Shown: in pieces, positions 34,264 through 41,373 of the stretch
Layout: each line of letters opens with the position of its first letter
Position numbering within the stretch: the stretch's first letter is position 1
NCBI RefSeq assembly: GCF_037969875.1
Contig: NZ_CP150218.1
Coordinates: forward strand, 6,262,001 to 6,326,000
Direction of reading: 5' to 3'
Length of the DNA: 64,000 nt
Origin: Paenibacillus sp. FSL R7-0337
GTDB taxonomy: Bacteria > Bacillota > Bacilli > Paenibacillales > Paenibacillaceae
Position numbers and translations under genes: made by a program
Notes under the pieces: generated by a model
What the model was told of the DNA's origin: nothing
Databases searched by the model: none
What the model saw: the letters and a program-made list of their open reading frames with translations, nothing else

Positions 34264-34282
34264 TACAATGAAAGCGTTAACA
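34264..34282 (+). promoter_or_regulatory. -10 box overlapping a perfect cre, ABC operon promoter
   Basis: TACAATGAAAGCGTTAACA joins -10 TACAAT (34264-34269) to ATGAAAGCGTTAACA (34268-34282), a 15/15 match to the CcpA consensus. An ATG at 34268 that looks like a start codon is really part of this site. Confidence 0.75.
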
Positions 34283-34309
34283 AACATAGACATTGGGAGG
34301 TCTTACAGT

Positions 34310-35617
34310 ATGGGGACAATGGGCAAAGGAATGCTGGTTACGTTGCTGGCAGCTGCACTGCTTGCAGGCTGCGGCAGCAGCAACACTGGAAGTGCGGTCA
34401 ATACGGCCGGAGAAGAATCAGGGAGCGGTAACGGGAATGCCAAGAGTGTCACGCTGAAGATGTTCATCGCACAGCCGCGCTTCAAGGAGCATTATGACAA
34501 CTATATTGCAGAATTCGTGAAGAAAGAGAAGGCGGACAAGAATATAGATGTTACCGTACAACTGGAAATGCCAACAGCCGACAATGCCTCCCAGATCCTG
34601 AAGACACGGCTTGCTTCTAATGATGCACCAGATATCTTCGCCCTTCATGCCGTCAATGAAATCCCTTCCTACTATAAAGCCGGATATTTGGAGGACTTAT
34701 CCAGCCAGCCTTTTGCCGCCAAGCTGCTGGACAGCGTTAAGCCTTCAGTGACGACTGCCGACGGCAAGATTGTGGCGCTTCCGCTTGAGACGCTCTCCTG
34801 GGGCTACTTGTACAACAAGAAGATCTTCAGCGAGCAGGGACTGACTCCGCCAGCCACACTGACTGAGATGAAGACCGTGATCGGTAAGCTGAAGGATAAG
34901 CAGATTACGCCGTTTGTCCTCTCCTACAAAGAATCCTGGATTCCGCAGTTGGTGCTTCCGCTGGCCGTAGGTGGAATGGTGAAGACTCAAGATCCTGATT
35001 TTGTAGACAAGATGAACAAGGATGAAGGGTCATTCACAGAGATGAAGCCGGCCATCTTCGATATCTTTGATCTGATTAATGCGAATGGTACAGACAAAGC
35101 TACTGAGGTAGGCGGCGATGACGGTGCGGCAGCCTTTGCGGCAGGCAAGGGAGCCATGTGGCTTATGGGGCCGTGGTATGCCGAGACGATTCTCAAATCG
35201 AACCCGGATCTGGACTTCGGCGTTGCTCCGCTTCCGGTCAGTGATGATCCGGCTGCAACTCTGATTAACTTGAGCGCCTCCACCTCGCTGGCTTTATCGC
35301 CAACCAGCAAGAACAAGGAGGTAGCACTTGATTTCCTGAACTATGTGCTGGATGATCAGGCTTCGAACGGCCTGTTCCAAGCGCTGAAATTCAATCCGGT
35401 TGCCACGGTTCACACCTATGAGAGCTATCCTTGGATTACAGAAGCTACTACTTACGTCAAAGCAGGCAAATCCGTACAGGACCCGGCTATCCCGCAATCC
35501 GTGAAGGATGAAGTGGGCAAGGGGCTGCAGGCCTATTATGCCGGTCAAGTGTCGCAGGATGATGTCCTGAAGGCACTTGACAAGGCCTGGAAATCCTTCA
35601 ACAAGGTGAATAAATAA
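34310..35617 (+). CDS. Extracellular sugar-binding lipoprotein
   Basis: The start at 34310 is chosen because GGGAGG lies 9 nt upstream, and because the earlier in-frame ATG at 34268 lies in the promoter/cre. The 435-aa product has a signal peptide with lipobox LLAGC (C21) and the family 1 binding-protein fold (LASNDAPDIFALHAVNEIPS, GKGAMWLMGPWYAETIL). It delivers an oligosaccharide, probably a beta-glucoside type, to the two permeases encoded next. Expression is probably induced by the adjacent two-component system and repressed by CcpA. Confidence 0.9.
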   Translation: MGTMGKGMLVTLLAAALLAGCGSSNTGSAVNTAGEESGSGNGNAKSVTLKMFIAQPRFKEHYDNYIAEFVKKEKADKNIDVTVQLEMPTADNASQILKTRLASNDAPDIFALHAVNEIPSYYKAGYLEDLSSQPFAAKLLDSVKPSVTTADGKIVALPLETLSWGYLYNKKIFSEQGLTPPATLTEMKTVIGKLKDKQITPFVLSYKESWIPQLVLPLAVGGMVKTQDPDFVDKMNKDEGSFTEMKPAIFDIFDLINANGTDKATEVGGDDGAAAFAAGKGAMWLMGPWYAETILKSNPDLDFGVAPLPVSDDPAATLINLSASTSLALSPTSKNKEVALDFLNYVLDDQASNGLFQALKFNPVATVHTYESYPWITEATTYVKAGKSVQDPAIPQSVKDEVGKGLQAYYAGQVSQDDVLKALDKAWKSFNKVNK

Positions 35618-35647
35618 GCTGCAGCCAAGCACTGGAACGGAAGGCAG

Positions 35648-36589
35648 GTGAGCCTGTCTTCCTCCACCCTGGTCAGTTATATTTATGGGAGAGGAGCGGA
35701 TTCTGTGCCGGTCAAGAGCTATAAAAATATAGCTTCACTGCTTGCTTTCGTCGCACCCGCATTGATCATTTATTCAATATTTCTGCTGATTCCTACCATC
35801 GGAGGCATGTATTACAGCTTAACCGACTGGAACGGTCTGAACGCCAATTATTCGTTTATCGGACTCGGTAATTTCATTGAGGTGCTGCGGGAGGACCCCG
35901 ACTTTATAAATGCGCTGCTGTTCACACTGAAATATGTGTTGTTCATGATTGTTTTGCAGAATGTTCTCGCGCTTGTGCTGGCAGTATTAATTGAGACGAA
36001 GACGCGCAGCAAAGGCTTATTCCGGACGATCTTCTTCATGCCGAATATGATCAGCACCATCATCAGCGCGTTCATGTGGACCTTCGTATTCTCGCAGGTG
36101 CTGCCGCAGCTGGCGGAGAAGACCGCTTTGGCGTTTCTGGACCAGCTATGGATCGGGAATCCGAAAGTCTCTTTTTATTCGATCATTATCGTATCGCTGT
36201 GGAATGGTGTCGGCTATATGATGATTATATATCTGGCCGCGTTGCAGGGGGTGCCGCAGAGTCTGAAGGAAGCTGCCGTGATCGACGGGGCAAGCCCCTT
36301 CCAGACCTTCCGCAAGGTCACGCTGCCTATGATTACCCATGCCGTGACCATCTGCCTGTTCCTGACGCTGAATGGGGCATTCAAAGTGTTCGAGGTGGTC
36401 TATGGACTCACCGGCGGCGGTCCCGGACGCAGTACCCAAGTCATTACAATGAATATTTATGAGGAAGCCTTCTCTAACAACTTCAGGTATGGGTACGCGA
36501 GTGCCAAATCAGTGATTCTGTTCATCATCATTCTGCTGTTCACCTTCATTCAAATCAGTGTTATGAAAAGAAAAGAGGTGGAGGCATGA
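35648..36589 (+). CDS. ABC transporter permease (MsmF/MalF-like)
   Basis: This is a six-helix CUT1 permease. The EAA loop is SLKEAAVIDGASPFQTFRKV, and the N-terminal core begins NIASLLAFVAPALIIYSIFL. The frame opens at GTG 35648 (313 aa). A GTG at 35705 (MPVKSYKNIAS, 294 aa), preceded by GGAGAGGAG, gives a more typical length and may be the true start. The stop overlaps the next permease start (ATGA). No ATPase is encoded nearby, as is usual for systems sharing MsmX. Confidence 0.9.
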   Translation: MSLSSSTLVSYIYGRGADSVPVKSYKNIASLLAFVAPALIIYSIFLLIPTIGGMYYSLTDWNGLNANYSFIGLGNFIEVLREDPDFINALLFTLKYVLFMIVLQNVLALVLAVLIETKTRSKGLFRTIFFMPNMISTIISAFMWTFVFSQVLPQLAEKTALAFLDQLWIGNPKVSFYSIIIVSLWNGVGYMMIIYLAALQGVPQSLKEAAVIDGASPFQTFRKVTLPMITHAVTICLFLTLNGAFKVFEVVYGLTGGGPGRSTQVITMNIYEEAFSNNFRYGYASAKSVILFIIILLFTFIQISVMKRKEVEA

Positions 36590-37413
36590 GGCTGAGGAAA
36601 GGCAGCTCCTTCTGTATCACCTTGTTCCTCTGCGCAGGTGCGCTGATCTCCTTTTTCCCGATTTATCTGGCAGTTATTAATTCTGTGAAGACCCAGGGAG
36701 AGATGTTTAGCTCGTTCGTGGCCCTGCCGACCAAGCTGCATTTCGAGAATTACAGCCAGGCTTTTGCCAAAATCCATCTGTTGAACAGCACGCTTAATTC
36801 AGTAATTGTATCGGTGCTCGGAATTGCAGGCATTATCTGCTGTGCAGCCTTGGCCGGCTATAAGCTGTCCCGGACCTCCGGCAGACTGAGCGCCGCTATC
36901 TTCTCTCTGTTCATCGCTTCCATGCTCGTCCCGTTTCACTCGATCATGATTCCTCTGACCCGCATGGCCAAAGCACTGCATGTCAGCGGCAGCACTTACG
37001 GGCTGGCGGTCATCTATATCGGGCTTGGCGTAAATATGGCCGTGTTCCTGTATCACGGGTTTGTCAAATCCATTCCCCGTGAACTGGAGGAGGCTGCGCG
37101 CATTGACGGGTGCGGAGAGTTCCAGACGTTCTGGCGGATTATATTTCCGCTGCTGGTTCCGATCACGGTGACTATTGCGATTCTCGACTTCCTGTGGATC
37201 TGGAATGATTTCCTGTTGCCTCTGCTTATGCTGACGGATACTACCAAATATACACTGATTCTGTCGACCAACACCTTGTTCGGGGAATATAACAAAGAAT
37301 GGCCGCTAATCCTGGCAGCACTCGTATTAACCGCGCTCCCTGTCATTGTGATTTATGGGTTCTTTCAGAAGTTTATTATGCATGGAATTGCCGAGGGGGC
37401 CATTAAGGGCTAA
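36586..37413 (+). CDS. ABC transporter permease (MsmG/MalG-like)
   Basis: This 275-aa six-helix permease has the EAA loop ELEEAARIDGCGEFQTFWRI and the C-terminus KFIMHGIAEGAIKG typical of CUT1 partners. The start overlaps the previous gene by 4 nt (ATGA), so the two are translationally coupled. It completes the transporter that feeds the GH3 and GH30 enzymes. Confidence 0.92.
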   Translation: MRLRKGSSFCITLFLCAGALISFFPIYLAVINSVKTQGEMFSSFVALPTKLHFENYSQAFAKIHLLNSTLNSVIVSVLGIAGIICCAALAGYKLSRTSGRLSAAIFSLFIASMLVPFHSIMIPLTRMAKALHVSGSTYGLAVIYIGLGVNMAVFLYHGFVKSIPRELEEAARIDGCGEFQTFWRIIFPLLVPITVTIAILDFLWIWNDFLLPLLMLTDTTKYTLILSTNTLFGEYNKEWPLILAALVLTALPVIVIYGFFQKFIMHGIAEGAIKG

Positions 37414-37502
37414 TCATCAGCCGGGACCGCCGGCGGCTTGAGAGTTGCTTTTGGCAGAGTGATTTGCTAACATAGGATGTAAGTTAATAATTTAGTTAAT
37501 AG

Positions 37503-37606
37503 TTCTCTAGGGTTCCGCAGCAGGTAGACACCGCTGGTCTGGTCCGAGGGAGAACACACGGATGAAGCCAATCCGTGTATACACGGAGGGACAAAAGCCC
37601 GGGAGG
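37503..37606 (+). ncRNA. Guanidine-I (ykkC) riboswitch aptamer
   Basis: The conserved ykkC-RNA landmarks appear in order: CTAGGGTTCCG (37507-37517), GGTCTGGTCCGAG (37536-37548), and ACGGAGGGACAAAAGCCCGG near 37583-37602. It is directly followed by a terminator hairpin sharing the last aptamer segment, and then by the SMR exporter pair that this riboswitch class commonly controls. Guanidine binding should favour read-through. Confidence 0.93.
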
Positions 37607-37645
37607 TATCGTCAGTCAATGACGATAACCTTCCGGGCTTATTTT
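37595..37645 (+). terminator. Riboswitch-controlled terminator
   Basis: AAGCCCGGGAGG-type left arm (37595-37613) pairs with GACGATAACCTTCCGGGCTT (37621-37640, one bulge, one G-U), followed by ATTTT. The left arm overlaps the 3' end of the aptamer, giving a mutually exclusive switch. Confidence 0.85.
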
Positions 37646-37666
37646 ATGAAACAGGAGGACGGAGAA

Positions 37667-38026
37667 ATGAAGAAGAACACTAAGAGCTGGATCATGATTG
37701 CAGGCGCTGCCTGCTTTGAAGTGATATGGGTCATCGGGCTGAAGCATGCCTCCGCTCCATGGGAATGGGCGGTTACGGTAGCGGCTATCCTGATCAGCTT
37801 CTACGCCCTTATTTGGGCTAGCGGCAGGCTGCCGGTAGGGATGGTCTATGCTGTATTTGTCGGACTTGGAACAGCGGGTACCGTTCTGGCAGGTGGAGTC
37901 CTGTTCGGTGAACCGCTGCGGCCGCTGAAGCTGCTGCTGATCGGCCTGCTGCTGGCGGGCGTTGTCGGCTTGAAGCTGGTTACCCCGGCTCAGGCTGAAC
38001 CTGAACAGGCAAAGGAGATGAATTGA
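37667..38026 (+). CDS. ykkC: SMR-family guanidinium exporter subunit (YkkC-like)
   Basis: The start at 37667 (MKKNTKSWIMIAGAACFE) is used; the frame opens earlier at 37562 but that part lies in the riboswitch. The 119-aa protein has four membrane helices and the conserved charged Glu in AACFEVIWVIGLKHAS, the proton/substrate-coupling residue of small multidrug resistance proteins. ACGGAG lies just before the ATG. It is paired with a second SMR gene, 1 nt apart, as in the heterodimeric YkkCD exporter. The riboswitch implies that guanidinium is the substrate. Confidence 0.88.
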   Translation: MKKNTKSWIMIAGAACFEVIWVIGLKHASAPWEWAVTVAAILISFYALIWASGRLPVGMVYAVFVGLGTAGTVLAGGVLFGEPLRPLKLLLIGLLLAGVVGLKLVTPAQAEPEQAKEMN

Positions 38027-38027
38027 G

Positions 38028-38342
38028 ATGGCATGGGTGATGCTGATTACCGCCGGAATATGTGAAATGTTCGGGGTCGCCATGATTGGCAAGCTGTACA
38101 AAAACCGCAACTGGCAGTCCTTCTGTCTTTTGATTCTAGGCTTCGGGGCAAGCTTTCTGCTGTTGTCTCTGGCGATGGAGAGTCTGCCCATGGGAATTGC
38201 TTATGCGATCTGGACAGGGATTGGAGCGTCCGGAGCGGCGATCATGGGGATGTTGTTCTTCGGCGAAGCACGTGATCTGCGGCGAATTCTTTGCATTGTG
38301 CTGATTCTGGGTGCCGTAACGGGCCTGAAGCTAATCGGCTGA
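38028..38342 (+). CDS. ykkD: SMR-family guanidinium exporter subunit (YkkD-like)
   Basis: This 104-aa protein has four membrane helices and the coupling Glu in LITAGICEMFGVAMIGK. It also has the SMR motif MGIAYAIWTGIGASGAAIMG. It follows the YkkC-like gene by one base and forms the other half of the antiparallel heterodimer. Expression depends on the upstream guanidine-I riboswitch. Confidence 0.88.
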   Translation: MAWVMLITAGICEMFGVAMIGKLYKNRNWQSFCLLILGFGASFLLLSLAMESLPMGIAYAIWTGIGASGAAIMGMLFFGEARDLRRILCIVLILGAVTGLKLIG

Positions 38343-38449
38343 GGCTGCTGGAACTTTACAGAGCTTCACCTTACCCGGATGTTTCGCAGGCGCTATTATG
38401 GTAAGTATAGTAAGGAAGAACATTATTCTTATAAGGAGACTTATCACAT

Positions 38450-39313
38450 ATGAGCAAACCTGTATCTGAGAGTATCCGCCTGAATGACGGAGCTGTGCTG
38501 CCCAGACTGGGGCAGGGGACGTGGAGGATTGGCGACCAGCCGGCGAACCGGGCAGAAGAGATTGCTGCGCTTCGTCAGGGCGTGGAGCTGGGCATGAATC
38601 TGATTGACACGGCTGAGATGTACGGGGACGGCCGCTCCGAGGAGCTGGTAGGTGAAGCGCTGCGGGGCATCCGCGACAGCGTATTCCTGGTCTCTAAGGT
38701 GTACCCGCATAATGCAGGCGGCACTAAGCTGATCAGCAGCTGTGAAGCCAGCCTGAAGCGGCTCGGCACGGACCATCTGGACCTGTACCTGCTGCATTGG
38801 CGCGGCAATATTCCTCTGGAAGAGACCGTGGAGGGGATGGAGGCGCTGGTTGCAACCGGCAAAATCGCCCGCTGGGGCGTATCCAATCTGGATACGGCAG
38901 ATATGCAGGAGCTGCTGCACATCCCCGGCGGCAATCACTGCGCAGTGAATCAAGTGCTCTATCATCTGGGCTCAAGAGGGATTGAGCATGAATTGCTGCC
39001 TTGGCTGAGAGGACATAAGATTCCTGTTATGGCCTATTCTCCGCTGGCGCAGGCAGGCAGCCTGAGAAAAGGGCTGACCGAGAACGAAGCCGTGCAGCGG
39101 ATTGCCCGGAATCATGAGGTCACTCCGCTGCAGGTTCTGCTGGCCTGGACCATCCGTGACGGGGATGTCATCGCTATTCCCAAGGCTGCCACCCGTGAGC
39201 ACGTGAATGAGAATGCGGCTGCTGCGGGGCTTGTGCTTACAGACGACGAGCTGTGGCAGCTCGACGATGCTTTTCCCCAGCCGTCGTGGAAGGTTCCGTT
39301 GGACATGATTTGA
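38450..39313 (+). CDS. Aldo/keto reductase
   Basis: This 287-aa (alpha/beta)8 NAD(P)H-dependent oxidoreductase reduces aldehydes or ketones. The catalytic tetrad is recognisable: Asp and Tyr in LIDTAEMYGDGRSEE, Lys in VFLVSKVYPHN and His in DLYLLHWRGNIPL. The coenzyme-binding end contains VIAIPKAATREHVNENA. AAGGAGAC precedes the ATG. It stands alone between the SMR pair and the mannitol operon and has its own terminator. The physiological substrate is unknown. Confidence 0.9.
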   Translation: MSKPVSESIRLNDGAVLPRLGQGTWRIGDQPANRAEEIAALRQGVELGMNLIDTAEMYGDGRSEELVGEALRGIRDSVFLVSKVYPHNAGGTKLISSCEASLKRLGTDHLDLYLLHWRGNIPLEETVEGMEALVATGKIARWGVSNLDTADMQELLHIPGGNHCAVNQVLYHLGSRGIEHELLPWLRGHKIPVMAYSPLAQAGSLRKGLTENEAVQRIARNHEVTPLQVLLAWTIRDGDVIAIPKAATREHVNENAAAAGLVLTDDELWQLDDAFPQPSWKVPLDMI

Positions 39314-39342
39314 TCATAGCTTAACTGCTGCTGCATGGCATT

Positions 39343-39370
39343 GCCGTCTCCGCTTAGGGGGCGGCTTTTT
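39343..39370 (+). terminator. Terminator after the aldo/keto reductase
   Basis: GCCGTCTCC pairs with GGGGGCGGC across GCTTA, followed by TTTTT (39366-39370). Confidence 0.75.
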
Positions 39371-39431
39371 GTTTTGGGGTCCCCGCAAAGTACCTGAGTC
39401 ATCACCTACGCTAAAGCCCCACTTTGTGGGG
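39371..39431 (+). repeat. Interspersed hairpin element A, copy 2
   Basis: GTTTTGGGGT, arm CCCCGCAAAGT, 29 nt, arm ACTTTGTGGGG. It abuts the preceding terminator's T-run and lies upstream of mtlA. Confidence 0.85.
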
Positions 39432-39623
39432 TTACTTTGCTGTCTTGGATACTATGCGATAAACCGAATACAATTCAAGACATGATATTATACGTGAATT
39501 TGTGCATCCTATGAGGAAGCTTGTAGGCCGATTGGAGCAAGGCGGATACCGGACTTAAGCCCCTTGGCAGGAGCTCTTAAATGTTGTCAACAACGTTCAT
39601 GCCGAAACCGTGTTTTCAATTTG

Positions 39624-39652
39624 GTGACAAAGAAAGCGCTTTGATTTACGAT
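39624..39652 (+). promoter_or_regulatory. mtlA promoter with cre-like palindrome in the spacer
   Basis: GTGACA (39624-39629), 17-nt spacer, TACGAT (39647-39652). The spacer holds the palindrome AAAGCGCTTT (39633-39642); AAGAAAGCGCTTTGA matches 13 of 15 cre positions. Inverted half sites TTGTCA (about 39587) and TGACAA (39625-39630) could be MtlR contacts, which is speculative. Confidence 0.5.
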
Positions 39653-39726
39653 GTGTTCAAAGGGAAAACACCTTTCAGAATGCAGTGCGGAAGGTTCCCG
39701 TTCATCACAATAAGGGGGCATCTTAA

Positions 39727-41166
39727 ATGGCCACAACGGCAACGAAACAAGCTTCATCCGGCGGTGCAAGGGTGAAGGTTCAACAATTCGGACGTATGCT
39801 CAGCGGTATGGTAATGCCGAATATCGGCGCTTTTATCGCTTGGGGATTGATTACAGCATTATTTATTCCAACGGGCTGGTATCCCAATGAGAGCCTTGCA
39901 GCTCTGGTAGGCCCAATCATTAACTACCTGCTTCCTCTCTTGATCGGTTACACCGGCGGACAGATGGTTCACGGCAAACGCGGTGCTGTCATCGGCGCAC
40001 TGGTAACCATGGGGGTTATCGTAGGCTCAACGATCCCAATGTTCCTGGGTGCGATGATTGTCGGTCCGCTGGCTGCCTGGGTGCTGAAGCAGTTCGACAA
40101 GGCAGTGGACGGCAAAATCAGAGCCGGGTTCGAAATGCTGGTCAATAACTTCTCGCTGGGGATCATCGGCGGCGCGTTGACGCTGGGAGCCTTAAAAGGC
40201 GTTGGGCCGCTGGTTCAAGGTTTGACCAACATCCTCTCAAATGGCGTGGAGTTCCTGGTTAACCACAATCTGCTGCCGCTCATCAACATCATCATTGAGC
40301 CGGCCAAGGTATTGTTCCTGAACAATGCGATCAACCACGGGGTACTGGGACCGATTGCGCTTGAAGAATCCCAGAGAATCGGCAAATCCATCCTGTTCAT
40401 GCTCGAATCAAATCCGGGTCCTGGTCTGGGGATCCTGCTGGCATACTGGCTGGCGGGCAAAGGCTCTGCCAAATCTTCCGCACCGGGCGCCATTATCATT
40501 CACTTCCTGGGCGGGATTCATGAGATCTACTTCCCTTACATCCTGATGAATCCGCGTCTGATTCTGGCGGTCATCGGCGGCGGAATGTCCGGTACATTCA
40601 CCTTCCAGATGCTGGGCGCCGGTCTGGTAGCTTCTCCTTCGCCAGGCAGTATCTTTGCTTACTTCGCAATGACGCCTAAGGGCGGATATCTTCCAATGAT
40701 TGCTGGGGTAGTCGTTGCTACTATCGTATCGTTCCTGATTGCAGCGGTGCTTCTGAGATCTTCCAAGAATAATGATCAAGAAGAGATGGATTTGGAAGCG
40801 GCAGAAGCCAGAATGAGAGACATGAAGTCTGCAGGTACGGCAGCGCAGACTGCTGCAACTGCAACGGTGGCTTCCAATGTCCGCACCAAAGCCAATGTGA
40901 ACAAAATCGTCTTCGCTTGTGATGCAGGGATGGGCTCCAGTGCAATGGGCGCCTCGGTCCTGAGAAAGAAGCTGCAAAATGCAGGGGTGAACATCACCGT
41001 TACGAACTCTGCGGTCAGTGAAATTCCGGCGGACGCAGACATCGTGGTCACCCAGAAGACGCTTACCGACCGGGCGATTGCCAGCAATCCAAGGGCAGAG
41101 CATATCTCGATTGATAACTTCCTGAAGAGCCCGAAATATGATGAGCTTGTAGAACGTTTGAAGTAA
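39727..41166 (+). CDS. mtlA: PTS mannitol transporter, EIICB component
   Basis: This 479-aa protein imports and phosphorylates D-mannitol to mannitol-1-phosphate. Residues ~1-345 are the membrane EIIC domain (FGRMLSGMVMPNIGAFIAWG, HFLGGIHEIYFPYILMNP). After an Ala-rich linker, the EIIB domain carries the phospho-cysteine C398 in NKIVFACDAGMGSSAMGASV. The EIIA function is on the separate mtlF product, as in Bacillus. AAGGGGGCATC lies before the ATG. Confidence 0.95.
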   Translation: MATTATKQASSGGARVKVQQFGRMLSGMVMPNIGAFIAWGLITALFIPTGWYPNESLAALVGPIINYLLPLLIGYTGGQMVHGKRGAVIGALVTMGVIVGSTIPMFLGAMIVGPLAAWVLKQFDKAVDGKIRAGFEMLVNNFSLGIIGGALTLGALKGVGPLVQGLTNILSNGVEFLVNHNLLPLINIIIEPAKVLFLNNAINHGVLGPIALEESQRIGKSILFMLESNPGPGLGILLAYWLAGKGSAKSSAPGAIIIHFLGGIHEIYFPYILMNPRLILAVIGGGMSGTFTFQMLGAGLVASPSPGSIFAYFAMTPKGGYLPMIAGVVVATIVSFLIAAVLLRSSKNNDQEEMDLEAAEARMRDMKSAGTAAQTAATATVASNVRTKANVNKIVFACDAGMGSSAMGASVLRKKLQNAGVNITVTNSAVSEIPADADIVVTQKTLTDRAIASNPRAEHISIDNFLKSPKYDELVERLK

Positions 41167-41205
41167 GAGGCACAAGTGTAAAATCTAAGTATATACTTCT
41201 CGCTG

Positions 41206-41343
41206 AAACGGATGCCGTCCCTTATAGGACGGCATATCCGTTTGTGCTTGAAATATAAGGATTTATAGGCATCGCTTTATAAATGATCCTTCTATTTTTC
41301 GCTGAAACGGTACCGTCCTTCAAAAGGGCGGCAAAGCCGTTTC
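41206..41343 (+). repeat. Twin hairpins between mtlA and mtlR
   Basis: Hairpin 1 (41206-41243) pairs AAACGGATGCCGTCC with GGACGGCATATCCGTTT. Hairpin 2 (41304-41343) pairs GAAACGG and CCGTCCTT with AGGGCGG and GCCGTTTC. Both begin with CGCTGAAACGG. A third weak stem (AAGGATTTATA with TATAAATGATCCTT) lies between them. The right arm of hairpin 2 ends about 31 nt before the mtlR start. Confidence 0.7.
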
Positions 41344-41373
41344 CACTTAATGCAAGGCGGAGGGTTAGCGGAA

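Larger units (their letters stand above)
39314..39726. other. 413-nt intergenic region before mtlA
   Basis: Contains the reductase terminator, hairpin element A copy 2 and the mtlA promoter with a cre-like palindrome. Between 39440 and 39600 I see nothing firm. Confidence 0.6.

Noticed and set aside
34268..34309. Upstream start codon for the ABC binding protein
   Set aside because: This ATG is part of the -10/cre sequence, so it would be at or before the transcription start.
37562..37666. N-terminal extension of the YkkC-like protein
   Set aside because: The in-frame ATG at 37562 lies inside the guanidine-I aptamer and terminator; the ATG at 37667 has a ribosome site.
39581..39775. Short ORF upstream of mtlA
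   Set aside because: It covers the mtlA promoter and runs into mtlA in another frame; no ribosome site.
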